Origin: an uncultured Collinsella sp.
Lineage (GTDB): Bacteria; Actinomycetota; Coriobacteriia; Coriobacteriales; Coriobacteriaceae
Assembly (NCBI GenBank): GCA_900547025.1
Contig: UREZ01000023.1
Span: 1-24,128 of the forward strand
Reading direction: 5' to 3'
DNA length: 24,128 bases
Below, in pieces: positions 6,577 to 14,257 of this stretch. The notes beneath the pieces are model-generated. The model was not told where the DNA came from. It ran no database searches and saw only the letters and a program-made list of their open reading frames with translations. Numbering within the stretch: position 1 is the stretch's first letter; each line of letters starts with the position of its first letter. The position numbers and the translations under genes are program-made.

Positions 6577-8484
6577 ATGGAGTTCAAGCAGATGGAGATG
6601 GATGACAACAAACGTAGACGGAATATGATCCTCTACGTGCTCATCGCCTTCGTCGTCTACCTCGTGCTCTCGACCGTTCTGTTCCCCAACATCGGTCACA
6701 CGCAGCAGATTACGAAGACCGATTATTCGACGTTTGTCAAAGCGCTCGATAAGAAGAGCGTCGAGAAGGTCGAGTACAACACGGATGATTACACGATTTA
6801 TTACACCAAGAAGGGCGAGGACGAGAACATCGCCTACAAGACGACCGGTGTGCCGAATGACGCGGGCTTTACCGATCGCGTGCTTGAGTCCGGTGCTTCT
6901 CTGGAGTCGGTCGTTCCCGATAAGAGCTCGGGTCTGATGACCTACTACCTGCTCACCCTCATTCTTCCCATAGCCATCTTCTTCCTCATCGGTTGGTGGC
7001 TCAACCGCCGCATGAAGAAGGCTATGGGCGATGACGGTCCGTCGATGAACTTTGGCGGCGGTGGTTTTGGCGGCGGCGGACTGGGCAAGTCCGGCGCGCG
7101 CGTGATCGCCTCCAAGGACGTGGGCGTGACCTTTAAGGACGTTGCCGGTCAGGAAGAGGCCAAGGAGTCCCTTAAGGAGGTCGTCGACTTTCTGGAGAAG
7201 CCGCAGCGCTACGAGGAGATCGGCGCCAAGCTGCCGCGCGGCGCTCTCCTTGTCGGCCCTCCGGGTACTGGTAAGACCCTGCTTGCCAAGGCTGTGGCCG
7301 GCGAGGCGGGCGTGCCGTTCTTTAGTATTTCTGGTTCTGAGTTCGTCGAGATGTTTGTCGGCCGCGGTGCTGCCAAGGTTCGCGATTTGTTTAAGCAGGC
7401 CAAGGAAAAGGCCCCGTGTATCGTGTTCATCGACGAGATCGATACCATCGGCAAGAAGCGCGATGGCGGCGGCTTTAGTGGCAACGACGAGCGCGAGCAG
7501 ACGCTCAACCAGCTGCTGACCGAGATGGACGGCTTCGATAACCACAAGGGTATTGTCGTTCTCGCTGCTACCAACCGTCCCGACAGCCTTGATCCGGCCC
7601 TGTTGCGCCCCGGCCGTTTTGACCGCCGTATCCCCGTTGAGCTGCCCGACCTGACCGGCCGTAAGAACATTCTTGAGTTGCATGCCAAGAGCGTGAAGAC
7701 GCAGCCGCCGATCGACCTGACCGCGATTGCCCGCGCCACGCCCGGTGCCTCGGGCGCCGACCTGGCCAACATCATCAACGAGGGTGCCCTGCGTGCTGTT
7801 CGCGAGGGTCGCAAGCGCGCCACGCAGGACGATTTTGAGGAGTCGGTGGAGGTCGTCATCGCCGGTCAGCAGCGCAAGTCCACGGTGCTTTCCGACCACG
7901 AGAAGCAGGTCGTTTCTTACCACGAGATTGGCCATGCCATTGTCGCCGCTCGCCAGAAGGGCTCCGCGCCGGTCACGAAGATCACCATCGTTCCGCGCAC
8001 GAGCGGTGCCCTGGGCTACACCATGCAGGTCGAGGAGGACGAGCGTTTCCTGACCACGCGCCAGGAGGTGCTGGACAAGCTCGCCGTCTACTGTGGTGGC
8101 CGTGCAGCCGAGGAACTCATCTTTGGCGAGATGACGACCGGTGCCGCCAACGATATCGAGCAGGCCACCAAGCTCGCCCGCAACATGGTGACGCGCTTTG
8201 GTATGTCCGATGAGTTTGGCATGATGGCGCTCGGTACCGTTCAGAATGCGTACCTCAACCAGGACACGTCGCTCACCTGCGCCCCCGGTACGGCCGAGCG
8301 CGTGGACGCGATTGTCGCCAAGCTGATCGAGGATGCGCACGACCGCGCCCTGCAGATCCTGAAGGAGAACAAGTTTAAGCTCCACGAGCTGGCTCGTTAT
8401 CTGTACAAGAAGGAGACGATCACGGGCGAGGAGTTCATGAATCTCCTCACGCGCGAGAATCCGCTGATGCCGAAGCAGCAGTAA
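6577..8484 (+). CDS. ftsH: ATP-dependent zinc metalloprotease FtsH
   Basis: Membrane-anchored AAA+ protease that extracts and degrades misfolded membrane proteins and short-lived regulators. With ATG 6577 it has 635 residues; ATG 6592 is an alternative with a better ribosome binding site (GGAG at 6579-6582). Membrane segments lie at about 17-36 and 120-143 around an extracytoplasmic domain. A Gly-rich linker follows (about 158-170). AAA+ motifs: Walker A GPPGTGKT 227-234, Walker B with D286-E287, and second region of homology from 332 (TNRPDSLDPALLRPGRFDR). The zinc site is HEIGH 449-453, with Asp526 as third ligand. Odd points: HEIGH instead of the common HEAGH, and FVGRGAAKV (260-268) after the pore aromatic where FVGVGASRV is usual. 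A strong terminator follows at 8506. Confidence 0.97.
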   Translation: MEFKQMEMDDNKRRRNMILYVLIAFVVYLVLSTVLFPNIGHTQQITKTDYSTFVKALDKKSVEKVEYNTDDYTIYYTKKGEDENIAYKTTGVPNDAGFTDRVLESGASLESVVPDKSSGLMTYYLLTLILPIAIFFLIGWWLNRRMKKAMGDDGPSMNFGGGGFGGGGLGKSGARVIASKDVGVTFKDVAGQEEAKESLKEVVDFLEKPQRYEEIGAKLPRGALLVGPPGTGKTLLAKAVAGEAGVPFFSISGSEFVEMFVGRGAAKVRDLFKQAKEKAPCIVFIDEIDTIGKKRDGGGFSGNDEREQTLNQLLTEMDGFDNHKGIVVLAATNRPDSLDPALLRPGRFDRRIPVELPDLTGRKNILELHAKSVKTQPPIDLTAIARATPGASGADLANIINEGALRAVREGRKRATQDDFEESVEVVIAGQQRKSTVLSDHEKQVVSYHEIGHAIVAARQKGSAPVTKITIVPRTSGALGYTMQVEEDERFLTTRQEVLDKLAVYCGGRAAEELIFGEMTTGAANDIEQATKLARNMVTRFGMSDEFGMMALGTVQNAYLNQDTSLTCAPGTAERVDAIVAKLIEDAHDRALQILKENKFKLHELARYLYKKETITGEEFMNLLTRENPLMPKQQ

Positions 8485-8505
8485 TACTAGTTGCGCAGTG
8501 TCAAT

Positions 8506-8542
8506 CGCCCCATTTGAGTTTCTATCTCAAATGGGGCGTTTT
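8506..8542 (+). terminator. Intrinsic terminator after ftsH
   Basis: CGCCCCATTTGAG (8506-8518) and its exact complement (8526-8538) form a 13-bp stem with a 7-base loop, followed directly by TTTTGTTT. Textbook rho-independent terminator, 21 bases after the ftsH stop. Confidence 0.93.
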
Positions 8543-8559
8543 GTTTGGGAGGGATATGT

Positions 8560-9015
8560 ATGAAGATCGTGGTGAGCGCCTGCTTGATGGGCGAGAGCTG
8601 CAAGTATAACGGGCTCGATAACTACCACCGCGCGTTGGTCGAGGCTTGCGAGCGCACGGGGACCGAGGTCCTCCTCGTGTGCCCCGAGGTCTTTGGCGGC
8701 CTGCTCACGCCGCGCAAGCCGTCCGAGATTGTGAACGGCGAGGTTCGTACCTGCGAGGGCATCTCGGTTGATCGTGAATTTCGCCTGGGTGCCCAACGTG
8801 CGCTCGATATGTGCGAGCAGGCAGGCGGACCGGAAGAGATAGTCGCGTGCATCCTTCAGGACCGCAGCCCCTCGTGCGGTGCGGGTCACATCTACGACGG
8901 CACCTTTAGCAGTACGCTCACCGCGGGCAACGGTGTTTTCGTCGACCAGCTCCTGCGCCACGGCTACCGTGTGATCCCGGCAAGCGAGTTCGACCCCAGC
9001 ATGCTGGAGCAATAA
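8560..9015 (+). CDS. DUF523 family protein (YbbK-like)
   Basis: A 151-residue cytoplasmic protein of the DUF523 family; biochemical role unknown. I start at ATG 8560 with GGGAGGG seven bases ahead; a TTG at 8545 is in frame but lies inside the binding-site region. Family marks: the N-terminal SACLMGESCKYNG with two cysteines (8 and 14), VCPEVFGGLLTPRKPSE, and ILQDRSPSCGAGHIYDGTF with a further conserved cysteine. The conserved cysteines suggest metal or cluster binding, but this is inference. The gene lies between two terminators, so it appears to be monocistronic, although no promoter is obvious in the 20 bases after the ftsH terminator. It may depend on read-through. Confidence 0.9.
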   Translation: MKIVVSACLMGESCKYNGLDNYHRALVEACERTGTEVLLVCPEVFGGLLTPRKPSEIVNGEVRTCEGISVDREFRLGAQRALDMCEQAGGPEEIVACILQDRSPSCGAGHIYDGTFSSTLTAGNGVFVDQLLRHGYRVIPASEFDPSMLEQ

Positions 9016-9054
9016 AAAACCACCACAAGGGCACTGCTCCCTTGTGGTGGTTTT
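9016..9054. terminator. Bidirectional intrinsic terminator
   Basis: AAAACCACCACAAGGG (9016-9031) and its exact complement (9039-9054) form a 16-bp stem with a 7-base loop. The arms end in A4/T4, so it reads as a terminator with a short T-run in both directions. It starts at the end of the DUF523 gene and ends 10 bases before the leftward dehydrogenase stop, serving both. Its sequence resembles the hairpin at 16657-16697. Confidence 0.93.
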
Positions 9055-9063
9055 GGCCTGGGT

Positions 9064-10146
9064 CTAGAGCGTGTGGCCGTAGGCGTTGGCGGTCTTGATG
9101 GCGGCGGCGAATTTTTCGTCGGTGAAGGGCTCCGGGTTGCCTTGCTTCCACTCGTTGGTGGCGTGCGCGTGCTCGCACAGGGCAGGGATATCGGTCTCGG
9201 AAAGCCCGACCTGCTCAAGCGTTACGGGCAGCCCCATCTGCTTGTTGAAGTCAGCATAGCGCTTAAGGTTCTCGGTGTCGCCCGTGTAGGCGAACAACAC
9301 CAGCACGCCCAGGCTTACGACTTCGCCGTGCAGGTAGGTGCCCTCACGCGGAATGCTGCAGGTGGCGTTGTAGAACGCGTGCGCCACGCTCGAGTTGTAG
9401 TAGTAATCGTTCTGGTTGGTCAGGTTCGAGACATAGCCCGTGTTGACCACGATGTCGAGCGCGATCTGCTTGACGGCCTCGCTCGACAGATTCTGACGAA
9501 CGTCCTCAAGACCCTGAACACCATAGGTAAACAGCGGCTCGGAACAGGTGTGGGCAAGAGCCAGGCCAAGGCCGGCGGTGTGCTCCAGGTCGCCGGCGCT
9601 CGTGGCGTACTCGACTTCGGGCTGCTTGGACAGGGCGTCGCCCACGCCGGCCCAGAAGTACTCCGCCGGAGCCTCGGCGATGATCTTGGGATTGATGAAG
9701 ATGTGCGCCGGTCGGTTGGGGTACGAATAGCCCTCGAGCGATCCATCGTCGTTGTAGACGACGGCAATGGCGGTCGCGGCGGAACAGTTAGAGCAAATCG
9801 TCGGCACCGTAAAGACAATCTTCTTGAGCTCGATTGCCGCTGTCTTGACGGTGTCGAGTGCCTTGCCGCCGCCACAGGCGATAAGCACGTCTGCCTGCTG
9901 GCAAGCGGGGGAGTTCACGACCTTGGCGATATTGGCGCGCGTACTGTTGGTGCCGTAGACGCGCGTCTCCAGAATCTCGACGTCGGTACCTTCAAGCGCC
10001 GCCTCGATGCCCGGCAGCGCCGCAGCTAGGGCTCGCTTGCCACCAATGATGGCGACTTTCTTCGCGCCGTACTCCGCCAGTGCGGCGGGCAGCTCGGTAA
10101 AGCAATCCTCGCCGACGGTGTAGTCGCTCATTCCGATTGTGCGCAT
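9064..10146 (-). CDS. Iron-containing alcohol dehydrogenase family, glycerol dehydrogenase-like
   Basis: A 360-residue NAD(P)-dependent polyol dehydrogenase of the group III (metal-dependent) family. The Rossmann part has GGGKALDTVK (92-101), the nucleotide-binding turn; metal ligands are very probably Asp170 (GVGDALSK), His256 (VAHAFYNA) and His273 (YLHGEVVSLG), which match the Asp/His/His set of glycerol dehydrogenase in both spacing and order. The length is right for GldA. AGAAGG lies five to six bases ahead of the ATG at 10146. It stands alone, with a terminator after it and no dihydroxyacetone kinase nearby, so glycerol is a likely but unproved substrate; other small polyols or a related oxidoreductase role are possible. 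Confidence 0.88.
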   Translation of the reverse strand: MRTIGMSDYTVGEDCFTELPAALAEYGAKKVAIIGGKRALAAALPGIEAALEGTDVEILETRVYGTNSTRANIAKVVNSPACQQADVLIACGGGKALDTVKTAAIELKKIVFTVPTICSNCSAATAIAVVYNDDGSLEGYSYPNRPAHIFINPKIIAEAPAEYFWAGVGDALSKQPEVEYATSAGDLEHTAGLGLALAHTCSEPLFTYGVQGLEDVRQNLSSEAVKQIALDIVVNTGYVSNLTNQNDYYYNSSVAHAFYNATCSIPREGTYLHGEVVSLGVLVLFAYTGDTENLKRYADFNKQMGLPVTLEQVGLSETDIPALCEHAHATNEWKQGNPEPFTDEKFAAAIKTANAYGHTL

Positions 10147-10270
10147 TGCAGCCTTCTTTCGTTAGTTAAAGTGCTTTCAGGTATTTTGCTCCTAGAGAAG
10201 GCTAACGACCACGAGAAATTTCTTACGTATGAAACCAGTGTTGAGGGTTTTTCGCCGGCGCGGAACGTGC

Positions 10271-10276
10271 TAGCAT
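10271..10276 (+). promoter_or_regulatory. Candidate -10 of the ileS leader
   Basis: TGC followed by TAGCAT fits an extended -10. Transcription would start near 10283, just ahead of the first T-box stem at 10289, which is what a leader promoter should do. The -35 is weak (TTTTCG region, about 17 bases upstream). Confidence 0.45.
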
Positions 10277-10288
10277 ACTCCGCATAAG

Positions 10289-10590
10289 CGTTGATGGGGA
10301 CGAGTAGTCGGCCGTCCGCATGCCACAGAGAGCGGGGAGCGCTGAGAACCCGTGCATGCGACCGATGAAAATCACCCCGGAGCTGCGGTCCCAACGGACG
10401 TGCCGCGCAGGCACGTCTTAGTAGATATCGCCGAGATGGTCGTCGATACAGGCCAGCCGAGTAACGGATGCGAGCGCGCGAATACGCGGGCGAGGGCATC
10501 TAAGCTGGGTGGTTAAACGAAGAGCTTTTGCGGGCATACAGCCCGTTTTTGTGGCGCTTCGTCCCAGCTTGTAGGGACGGGCGCTTTTTT
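10289..10590 (+). promoter_or_regulatory. Isoleucine T-box riboswitch with transcription terminator
   Basis: This leader senses uncharged tRNA-Ile and controls ileS by attenuation. Stem I closes CGTT...GGGAC (10289-10301) with GTCCC AACG (10388-10396). The specifier loop has AGTA (10303-10306) on one side and GAA-ATC-A on the other, with isoleucine codon ATC at 10371-10373. A hairpin GACGTGCC/GGCACGTC (10397-10417) follows, then a GATGC/GCATC-flanked stem (to about 10500). Antiterminator: AAGCTGGG (10502-10509), bulge TGGTTAA (10510-10516) and ACGAAG (10517-10522) pair with CTTCGT (10557-10562) and CCCAGCTT (10563-10570). The competing terminator pairs GCGCTTCGTCCC (10554-10565) with GGGACGGGCGC (10574-10584) and then T6. 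The bulge TGGT fits the tRNA end ACCA with discriminator A. The T-box core differs from the common TGGTACCGCG. Confidence 0.9.
10531..10550 (+). other. Extra hairpin plus T5 inside the T-box antiterminator
   Basis: CGGGC (10531-10535), loop ataca, GCCCG (10541-10545) and TTTTT (10546-10550) form a small terminator-like or pause hairpin in the loop between the two arms of the antiterminator. It could bring the arms together, pause the polymerase, or act as a first weak terminator. Confidence 0.6.
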
Positions 10591-10633
10591 GGTGCCCAAC
10601 GGGCGTGCGCGCCCACGACATGAAAGGGGTACC

Positions 10634-13435
10634 GTGGCAAACGAGTACAAGCAGACGATGAATCTGCCCAAAACCGGTTTTCCCATGCGTGCCGGTCTTT
10701 CCAAGTCCGAGCCCAAGCGACTCAAGGACTGGCAGGACAACAAGGTCTACGAGCAGGTTCTGAAGAAGAACGACGGTCACAAGAAGTTCGTGCTGCACGA
10801 CGGCCCTCCGTACGCCAACGGCCCGATCCACATCGGCCACGCCATGAACAAGATCTCCAAGGACATGATCAACCGCTACTGGATGATGCAGGGCTATGAG
10901 GTTCCCTATGTCCCCGGTTGGGACTGCCATGGCCAGCCGATCGAGCATAAAGTCGAGGAGAAGCTCGGCACCGAGAAGTTCAACCAGACCTCCACGGCTA
11001 AGATCCGCGAGCTTTGCAACAAGTTCGCTGTCGAGAACATCGAGCTGCAGAAGGCCGGCTTCCGTCGCCTGGGCGTGCTCGGCGATTGGGACAACCCCTA
11101 TCTGACGCTCTATCACCAGCATGACGCCGCCGACATCGAGGTTTTCAAGGCCATGTTCGACAAGGGCATGATCTATCGCGGCCACAAGCCGGTTCACTGG
11201 TGCAAGCACTGCCACACCGCACTTGCTGAGGCCGAGATTGAGTACTCCGACGAGACGAGCCCGTCCATCTTCGTGCGCTTTGAGATGACCTCCAAGCCCG
11301 CCGGCCTCGAGAACTTCGACGGCCCGGTTGACTTTATCATCTGGACGACCACGCCGTGGACCATCCCCTCCGACCAGGCAGTTTCCCTCAAGCCCGGCGC
11401 CGCCTATGTCGCCGTTGAGCACGAGGGTCGTGCCGAGGTCATGCTCGAGGACCTGGCTCCCAAGTGCTGCGAGGAGTTTGGTTGGGAGTACACCCCGGTT
11501 ATGGTCGACGGTAAGCCCTATGTGGTTCCCGCCGAGACCTTCCACCACATCCACTACAAGCAGCCGATCTTTGACGGTGTTGAGGGCGTGGCGCTGCTGG
11601 CCGATTACGTCGGTGTCGATGACGGTACCGGTATCGTCCACAACTCGCCCGGCCACGGCGTCGACGACTACTTTGCCTGCCTCAAGGAGGGCATTACCGA
11701 CATCTGCATGCCGGTCGATGATGACGGCAAGTTCTACACCGGCGAGGAGTTTGGCACCGGTGGTCCCTTCAGCGGCATGGATACCGATGAGGCCAACCCG
11801 CACATCATCGAGTTCCTGCGCGAGCGCGGCACCCTGGTCCTCGAGAAGAAGATCACGCACAGCTATCCGCACTGCTGGCGCTGCAAAAACCCGGTGCTCT
11901 TCCGTGCTACTGACCAGTGGTTTGTCTCGATGGACAAGACCGGCTTGCGTGAGCAGGCTGGCAAGGAGGTTCGCGAGAACGTCAAGTGGTATCCGGCTCA
12001 CGCCGCCAACCGCATCGGCGCCATGGTCGAGCAGCGTCCCGACTGGTGCATTAGCCGCCAGCGCAACTGGGGCGTGCCTATCCCCAGCTACACTTGCGCC
12101 GACTGCGGCGAGAAGGTCATGAACGACGCCACGCTCGACGCCGTCATCAAGCTCTTCCACGAGAAGGGCTCCGACGCCTGGTTTACTGACGCTCCCGAGA
12201 GCTACCTGGGCGAGGCTTGCGTCTGCCCCAAGTGCGGCGGCCATCACCTCAAGGCCGATAAGGACATCCTCGATGTGTGGTGGGACTCCGGCGTTTCCTG
12301 GAAGGCCGTCTGCGAGTATCGCCCCGAGCTTGAGTACCCGGCGGACGTGTATCTCGAGGGATCCGACCAGCATCGCGGTTGGTTCCAGAGCTCGCTGCTC
12401 ACTTCGGTGGGCGCCAACGGCCATGCTCCTTACAAGGCGGTCGTCTCGCAGGGCTTCACGCTCGATGGCCAGGGCCGCAAGATGTCCAAGTCGCTCGGCA
12501 ACGTCATCGACCCCAATAAGGTCTGTGACGAGATGGGCGCCGACATCATTCGCCTGTGGGTCGCCTCGGTCGACACCAGCTCCGACGTTTCCATCGACCA
12601 CGAGATTCTCGCTCGTACGTCCGATGCCTACCGTCGTTTCCGCAACACGCTGCGCTTCCTGCTCTCCGAGCTCGAGGGTCAGTTTGAGCCCGAGACCGAC
12701 GGCGTCGCCTTTGCCGACCTGCTGCCGCTCGACAAGCTCATGGTTGCCCGCCTGACTCAGGTTCAGGCCGAGGTCGACGACGCTTACTCTTGCTACGAGT
12801 TCCCGCGCGCTTACCGTGCGCTTTATGACTTCGTGGTTACCGAGCTTTCCAACGTGTACCTCGACGCCCTGAAGGACCGTCTGTACTGCGATAAGCCCGG
12901 CTCGCTCGAGCGCCGCAGCGCCCAGACCGTGCTGGCCGAGCTCTTCTCGATGCTCATGCGCGACCTGCAGCCGATCCTGTCCTACACGGTTGACGAGGCC
13001 ATGGCATATGCGCCCGCTGGCTGCGTCGATCACCAGAAGTACGCCGCGCTGCTCGATTGGTACAAGTCGCCCATCATGGTCGACGAGGCCAATGAGTTCG
13101 AGGGCGTGCTCGAGGCTTCGCTCGAGCTCCGTAGCGCCGTGACCAAGGCCCTTGAGGATGCCCGTTCTGCCGGCACCTTCACCAAGAGCCAGCAGGTCCG
13201 CGTCAAGGCGGTCGTTCCCGCCGAGATGTACGCGCTGCTGACCGGTGATAAGGCCGTCGACCTGGCCGAGTTCTACATCGTCTCCGATGTTGAGCTGACC
13301 CAGGGCGAGGAACTCTCCGTTGCCATTGAAGCTGCCGAGGGCGAGTGCTGCGACCGTTGCTGGAACTACCGCACCACCGTCGGCGAGTACAACGGCCACG
13401 CGCATATTTGCGAGAGGTGTGCGAATGCCCTTTAA
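10634..13435 (+). CDS. ileS: Isoleucyl-tRNA synthetase
   Basis: Class I synthetase charging tRNA-Ile; 933 residues, normal for bacterial IleS. I start at GTG 10634, with AAAGGGG six to ten bases ahead and the family N-terminus MNLPKTGFPMR shortly after; the frame is open upstream but runs into the T-box terminator. Landmarks: HIGH at 66-69 (GPIHIGHAMNKISKDM), the CP1 editing domain in the middle (with WTTTPWTIPSDQA), the DVWWDSGVSW region, KMSKS at 616-620, and a C-terminal zinc motif with Cys905/Cys906, Cys909, Cys926 and Cys929. The sequence follows the ordinary bacterial type (close to the Bacillus form) rather than the eukaryote-like mupirocin-resistant type, by eye. Controlled by the T-box upstream. 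A terminator follows at 13506. Confidence 0.98.
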   Translation: MANEYKQTMNLPKTGFPMRAGLSKSEPKRLKDWQDNKVYEQVLKKNDGHKKFVLHDGPPYANGPIHIGHAMNKISKDMINRYWMMQGYEVPYVPGWDCHGQPIEHKVEEKLGTEKFNQTSTAKIRELCNKFAVENIELQKAGFRRLGVLGDWDNPYLTLYHQHDAADIEVFKAMFDKGMIYRGHKPVHWCKHCHTALAEAEIEYSDETSPSIFVRFEMTSKPAGLENFDGPVDFIIWTTTPWTIPSDQAVSLKPGAAYVAVEHEGRAEVMLEDLAPKCCEEFGWEYTPVMVDGKPYVVPAETFHHIHYKQPIFDGVEGVALLADYVGVDDGTGIVHNSPGHGVDDYFACLKEGITDICMPVDDDGKFYTGEEFGTGGPFSGMDTDEANPHIIEFLRERGTLVLEKKITHSYPHCWRCKNPVLFRATDQWFVSMDKTGLREQAGKEVRENVKWYPAHAANRIGAMVEQRPDWCISRQRNWGVPIPSYTCADCGEKVMNDATLDAVIKLFHEKGSDAWFTDAPESYLGEACVCPKCGGHHLKADKDILDVWWDSGVSWKAVCEYRPELEYPADVYLEGSDQHRGWFQSSLLTSVGANGHAPYKAVVSQGFTLDGQGRKMSKSLGNVIDPNKVCDEMGADIIRLWVASVDTSSDVSIDHEILARTSDAYRRFRNTLRFLLSELEGQFEPETDGVAFADLLPLDKLMVARLTQVQAEVDDAYSCYEFPRAYRALYDFVVTELSNVYLDALKDRLYCDKPGSLERRSAQTVLAELFSMLMRDLQPILSYTVDEAMAYAPAGCVDHQKYAALLDWYKSPIMVDEANEFEGVLEASLELRSAVTKALEDARSAGTFTKSQQVRVKAVVPAEMYALLTGDKAVDLAEFYIVSDVELTQGEELSVAIEAAEGECCDRCWNYRTTVGEYNGHAHICERCANAL

Positions 13436-13505
13436 GGCACGGTAACTCGGCATTTTAGTTATAGGTAGAATTTGGGCGCCTTCGGCCCATTTGCTCCGCT
13501 GAATA

Positions 13506-13544
13506 AAAGCGGCATTCTGTTTTTCGGAATGCCGCTTTCTTTTT
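13506..13544 (+). terminator. Intrinsic terminator after ileS
   Basis: AAAGCGGCATTC (13506-13517) and GAATGCCGCTTT (13527-13538) form a 12-bp perfect stem with a 9-base loop, followed by CTTTTT. A-rich left flank and T-rich right flank make it usable in either direction. Confidence 0.92.
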
Positions 13545-13657
13545 ATGCTGGTTATTTCGCTTGTGTTGGTGGATATGTCGTGCGCCCTGCATGTGGCAAT
13601 ATAAGATGGATAATTGCGTTAAACGGAATTCGATTGTTCTGAGGGCAGGGGATTGAT

Positions 13658-14257
13658 TTGGGTCGTACTGGGGATATGACGCCGCCTTTGCGTTGGCGGT
13701 TGGGTGTTGCTGGTGGGGTGGCGCTGGTTGTGCTGCTTGTTGACCAGCTGACCAAGCTTGCGGTTCGTGCCGTGGGCGATGCACTGCATGTGACTGTTAT
13801 CCCCGGTGTGATCGACTTTCTATTTGTCCGCAATATCGGAGCCGCCTTTAGCATGGGCGAGGGTCATGGCGTCGCGTTCGCTGTGTTGGCGCTTGCGGTC
13901 ATTGTCGCCATTGCCGTGTACTTGCTCCGTGCGCCTCAGCTCGCTCGTCTTGAGGTGGTAGGCATGGCTATGGTTGCGGGTGGCGCCATCGGCAACGCGA
14001 TCGACCGTCTGGCTTTTGGCTTTGTGACCGATTTTATTGCCACCACTTTCATCGACTTCCCTGTCTTTAACGTGGCCGATATCGGCATTACCGCGGGCGT
14101 CGTGCTCGCACTCATCGGGTACATGTTCTTGAGTCCCGCTGCTCGCGAGGTCGATGCGACCGCTGAGCTCAACGCCCGTGACGAAGCCCGCGCCAAACGC
14201 AAAGCCAAACAGCGTGGGGAGCGTGCCCGCAAGATTCGCGAAAGGAATGAGCGTTAA
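13658..14257 (+). CDS. lspA: Lipoprotein signal peptidase (signal peptidase II)
   Basis: Membrane aspartyl protease that removes signal peptides from prolipoproteins after lipidation. I start at TTG 13658 because AGGGG lies seven bases ahead; ATG 13676 is an alternative. The product has 199 residues. Four hydrophobic segments are visible, with NIGAAFSM after the first loop and the two catalytic aspartates Asp116 (GNAIDRL) and Asp141 (FNVADIGI). LspA is usually about 160 residues; here the C-terminus carries some 35-40 extra cytoplasmic residues rich in Lys, Arg and Glu (for example AKRKAKQRGERARKIRER). The stop overlaps the next start as TAATG, so the pseudouridine synthase is translationally coupled, a known lspA-rluD arrangement. 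Confidence 0.95.
   Translation: MGRTGDMTPPLRWRLGVAGGVALVVLLVDQLTKLAVRAVGDALHVTVIPGVIDFLFVRNIGAAFSMGEGHGVAFAVLALAVIVAIAVYLLRAPQLARLEVVGMAMVAGGAIGNAIDRLAFGFVTDFIATTFIDFPVFNVADIGITAGVVLALIGYMFLSPAAREVDATAELNARDEARAKRKAKQRGERARKIRERNER

Noticed and set aside
6229..8385. A 718-codon open frame on the minus strand
   Set aside because: Antisense to ftsH and partly to the adenosyltransferase; no family-like motifs.
10418..13453. A 1011-codon open frame on the minus strand
   Set aside because: It lies opposite ileS and the T-box and shows only low-complexity Leu/Val/Gly/Asp sequence. It is the antisense shadow of a GC-rich gene with strong codon bias.
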